Assembly: GCA_900551885.1 (NCBI GenBank)
Contig: URXS01000104.1
Coordinates: 1 to 6,942 of the forward strand
Length of the DNA stretch: 6,942 nucleotides
Reading direction: 5' to 3'
Source of the DNA: an uncultured Oscillibacter sp.
GTDB taxonomy: Bacteria; Bacillota; Clostridia; Oscillospirales; Oscillospiraceae
Positions within the stretch are counted from its first letter, which is position 1. The number at the start of each line of letters is the position of its first letter. The notes beneath the pieces are model-generated. The model saw nothing but the letters and a program-made list of their open reading frames with translations, was not told where the DNA came from and did no database searches. Shown one piece after another: positions 5,804-6,942 of the stretch. Made by a program: the position numbers and the translations under genes.

Positions 5804-5945
5804 CGGCCGACCGGCTCCACACAGACAGATCGTATCCGTCTGCCTTATGCTGCCCGAAGGCTTTCTTTGTCAAGGTGGGGTCAGTCCCCGGCATCGGCAA
5901 AGGAGGAAAGGGTAAGCCGCTTGCCTTCTGCCAGGGCTGAAAGGA
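5804..5945. other. Gene-poor stretch with small hairpins
   Basis: I see no gene I can support between the orf8-like stop and the uncertain small frame. Two small inverted repeats are present. CAGACAGAT and ATCCGTCTG (5822-5830 with 5834-5842) pair at eight of nine positions around CGT. GGGG and CCCC (5877-5880 with 5886-5889) flank TCAGT. They could be regulatory or origin-type sites; nothing in the sequence decides this. Confidence 0.3.
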
Positions 5946-6179
5946 TCAGGCGCGCATCACGGCCCGGATCAGTCGGATTTCCAGACAGCGCTTCATGTGG
6001 GTATCCACGCACACATGAGGAGTCCCGTCCTTGTCATAGAGAGTACGGGTACACAGGCGGCTCATATAGTCGTCGTAGTACCGCAGCACTTGCTCCATGG
6101 CCTCGCTGTCACCGCCGGAGGCCGCGTGGATCACCCAAACGGGCGGCAGGTCCTTTCCCTTGTGGATGGGCTCTGTCAT
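5946..6179 (-). CDS. Conjugative-transposon helix-turn-helix protein (Tn916 Orf8-like)
   Basis: This 77-residue protein matches the short helix-turn-helix family carried by conjugative transposons (HTH_16 type). Its hallmarks are HAASGGDSEAMEQVLRYYDDYM (about 18-39), then a strand-loop with CVD (57-59) and a final basic helix (CLEIRLIRAVMRA). The family is thought to act with the neighbouring sigma-like protein in controlling excision and transfer genes; the molecular role is poorly known. The ATG has AAAGGAGG nine bases upstream, inside the end of the sigma-like gene. The stop-to-start gap is only five bases, so the two are very likely cotranscribed and translationally coupled. Length is normal for the family, so it is complete. 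Confidence 0.85.
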   Translation of the reverse strand: MTEPIHKGKDLPPVWVIHAASGGDSEAMEQVLRYYDDYMSRLCTRTLYDKDGTPHVCVDTHMKRCLEIRLIRAVMRA

Positions 6180-6184
6180 CTTCC

Positions 6185-6616
6185 TCAGCCTCCTTTCGGC
6201 ATCAGCGCCGACAATGCTTCGCGCAGCTCCTGCAGCGCCTTCGTCCGGTGCCGCTGAACGGCGCTCCGGGACATCCCAACGAGATTGCCGATCTCACCGT
6301 CTGCCAGGTCCAGGGTGCAGTGCAAAATCAAAATGCTCTGCTCCGTCTGCGGCAAAGCGGAGAAAGCCTCGGCCACAAGCTCGTTGTCGATATGTAGATC
6401 GTAGCCGTGCGACGAGAACACAATGCTGTCGCTGGGGTAACGATCCACGACGCAGAGCTTGTCCAGCTCCGCCTGGGACAAGTCGCTAAAGAAGGCTTCA
6501 CGCTCTCTTTGGCGTTTCATGTTCCGCAGGTAGGCTCTGGCCTCGTTTCGCAATACCTTCTTGCAAAAAGCATCGAACCGGCATTGCTCGCCATAGTCGC
6601 GGGGGTTAGATTCCAT
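6185..6616 (-). CDS. Sigma-70-like regulator of the element (Tn916 Orf7-like)
   Basis: The 143-residue product has a basic helical N-terminal part (YGEQCRFDAFCKKVLRNEAR, 8-27) and an acidic middle. A clear sigma-70 region 4 spans about 87-135: ALPQTEQSILIL, then the helix-turn-helix around DGEIGNLVGMSRSAVQRHRTKAL. Proteins of this kind occur in Tn916-family and Tn1549-like elements just upstream of the HTH_16 gene, and in Tn916 orf7 is tied to expression of excision and transfer genes. It lacks a normal sigma region 2, so it may act as a partial sigma factor or as an activator binding promoter DNA. I chose ATG at 6614-6616 because AAAGGGGG sits about eight bases before it. A GTG three codons upstream (6623-6625) would directly abut that ribosome binding site and is less likely. 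Confidence 0.85.
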   Translation of the reverse strand: MESNPRDYGEQCRFDAFCKKVLRNEARAYLRNMKRQREREAFFSDLSQAELDKLCVVDRYPSDSIVFSSHGYDLHIDNELVAEAFSALPQTEQSILILHCTLDLADGEIGNLVGMSRSAVQRHRTKALQELREALSALMPKGG

Positions 6617-6769
6617 CAGTTTCACCCCCTTTCCATGGGGGGATCAGGTGGTTCTCTCCCTTTCCGCTACTACCAATCCTGCGAGAGCGTGTTCTGCCCG
6701 CTAAACGCCTCCTTTTTGAAGAAAATTTGAGAAAAGCAACGGCCAGCCAGCCCGACCGCAGGAAACGAC
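6617..6769. other. Intergenic region upstream of the sigma-like gene
   Basis: This stretch should hold the promoter of the sigma-like operon, but I find no convincing -35/-10 pair on the minus strand. It includes a strong ribosome-binding-like sequence AAAAAGGAGG (complement of 6708-6717) with no start codon in the next 15 bases and no open frame. It may be the relic of a lost small gene. No divergent repressor gene of the Tn916 orf9 type is present. Confidence 0.4.
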
Positions 6770-6805
6770 AAAAAGCGCCCGGCAGGTCACAGACCCACCG
6801 GGCGC
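6770..6805 (-). terminator. Intrinsic terminator of the gene entering from the right
   Basis: GCGCCCGG and CCGGGCGC (6775-6782 with 6798-6805) form an 8-bp stem, topped after a CA/CA internal loop by GGTC/GACC around ACA. On the minus strand it is followed by five T (6770-6774). On the plus strand no T tract follows, so it serves leftward transcription and insulates the sigma-like operon from the gene upstream. Confidence 0.8.
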
Positions 6806-6829
6806 AATAGCAAGTGATATGAAGTTTAT

Positions 6830-6942
6830 TTACATGGTATAGTTCATACTCATGGCCGAACCTGTCCGACGAATGGAACGGGCTTTTTTTGAGCGGCTAA
6901 CCCTTGTCAGATCAGGCGGTGACAGCATCCGGCGCAGCATGG
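6830..6942 (-). CDS. C-terminal end of an unidentified gene entering from the right
   Basis: One minus-strand frame is open from the window edge to a TAA at 6830-6832, giving about 37 residues that end SIRRTGSAMSMNYTM. The other two minus frames stop early. A terminator in the same direction starts 25 bases after the stop, supporting a real gene end. The visible tail is basic and short of recognisable motifs, so no function can be given. By position it belongs to the element. Confidence 0.5.
   Translation of the reverse strand, partial: MLRRMLSPPDLTRVSRSKKARSIRRTGSAMSMNYTM

Noticed and set aside
5793..5894. Minus-strand 33-residue frame starting MPGTDPTLTK
   Set aside because: The bases before its ATG contain no ribosome binding site, and it has no recognisable motif.
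5696..6397. Plus-strand 233-codon open frame
   Set aside because: It overlaps the HTH_16-like and sigma-like genes in antisense, has no ribosome binding site and no recognisable domain.

Overview
The window looks like a GC-rich Firmicute of the Oscillospiraceae type (Flavonifractor or Lawsonibacter-like). The support is strongly GC-biased third codon positions in the housekeeping genes, sigma-70-type promoters, AGGAGG ribosome binding sites, and a Clostridia-style short phosphoglycerate dehydrogenase. The genus is an inference.

Left part (1 to about 3610) is chromosomal core. A typA/bipA translational GTPase gene reads leftward and is cut by the window edge. It is divergent from serA (D-3-phosphoglycerate dehydrogenase), which reads rightward. 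The 490-base gap between them holds a near-consensus promoter for each gene, a long structured leader for typA and a short hairpin-bearing leader for serA. serA ends in a perfect 14-bp hairpin terminator. Next comes a consensus promoter driving a broken tRNA-Arg copy, then an intact tRNA-Arg(CCU) and its terminators.

Right part (about 3610 to 6942) is the recombination end of an integrative and conjugative element of the broad Tn916/Tn1549 kind, with everything on the minus strand. In transcription order there is the tail of an unknown gene entering from the right, a terminator, a small sigma-70-like regulator (Tn916 orf7-like), a helix-turn-helix protein (orf8-like), an unresolved 370-base stretch, an excisionase-like HTH protein and a tyrosine recombinase. 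The integrase ends next to the tRNA, the usual arrangement for an element inserted in a tRNA gene. The transfer genes and the far attachment site would lie to the right, outside the window.

Functionally, the sigma-like protein and the HTH protein probably control the element, and Xis plus Int excise or integrate it at tRNA-Arg. No defence system, CRISPR array or clearly new multi-gene system is visible. The more unusual points are the doubled and partly ruined tRNA-Arg, phased TGCTAA repeats at the element end, the long typA leader, and a region open on both strands between the HTH gene and xis.
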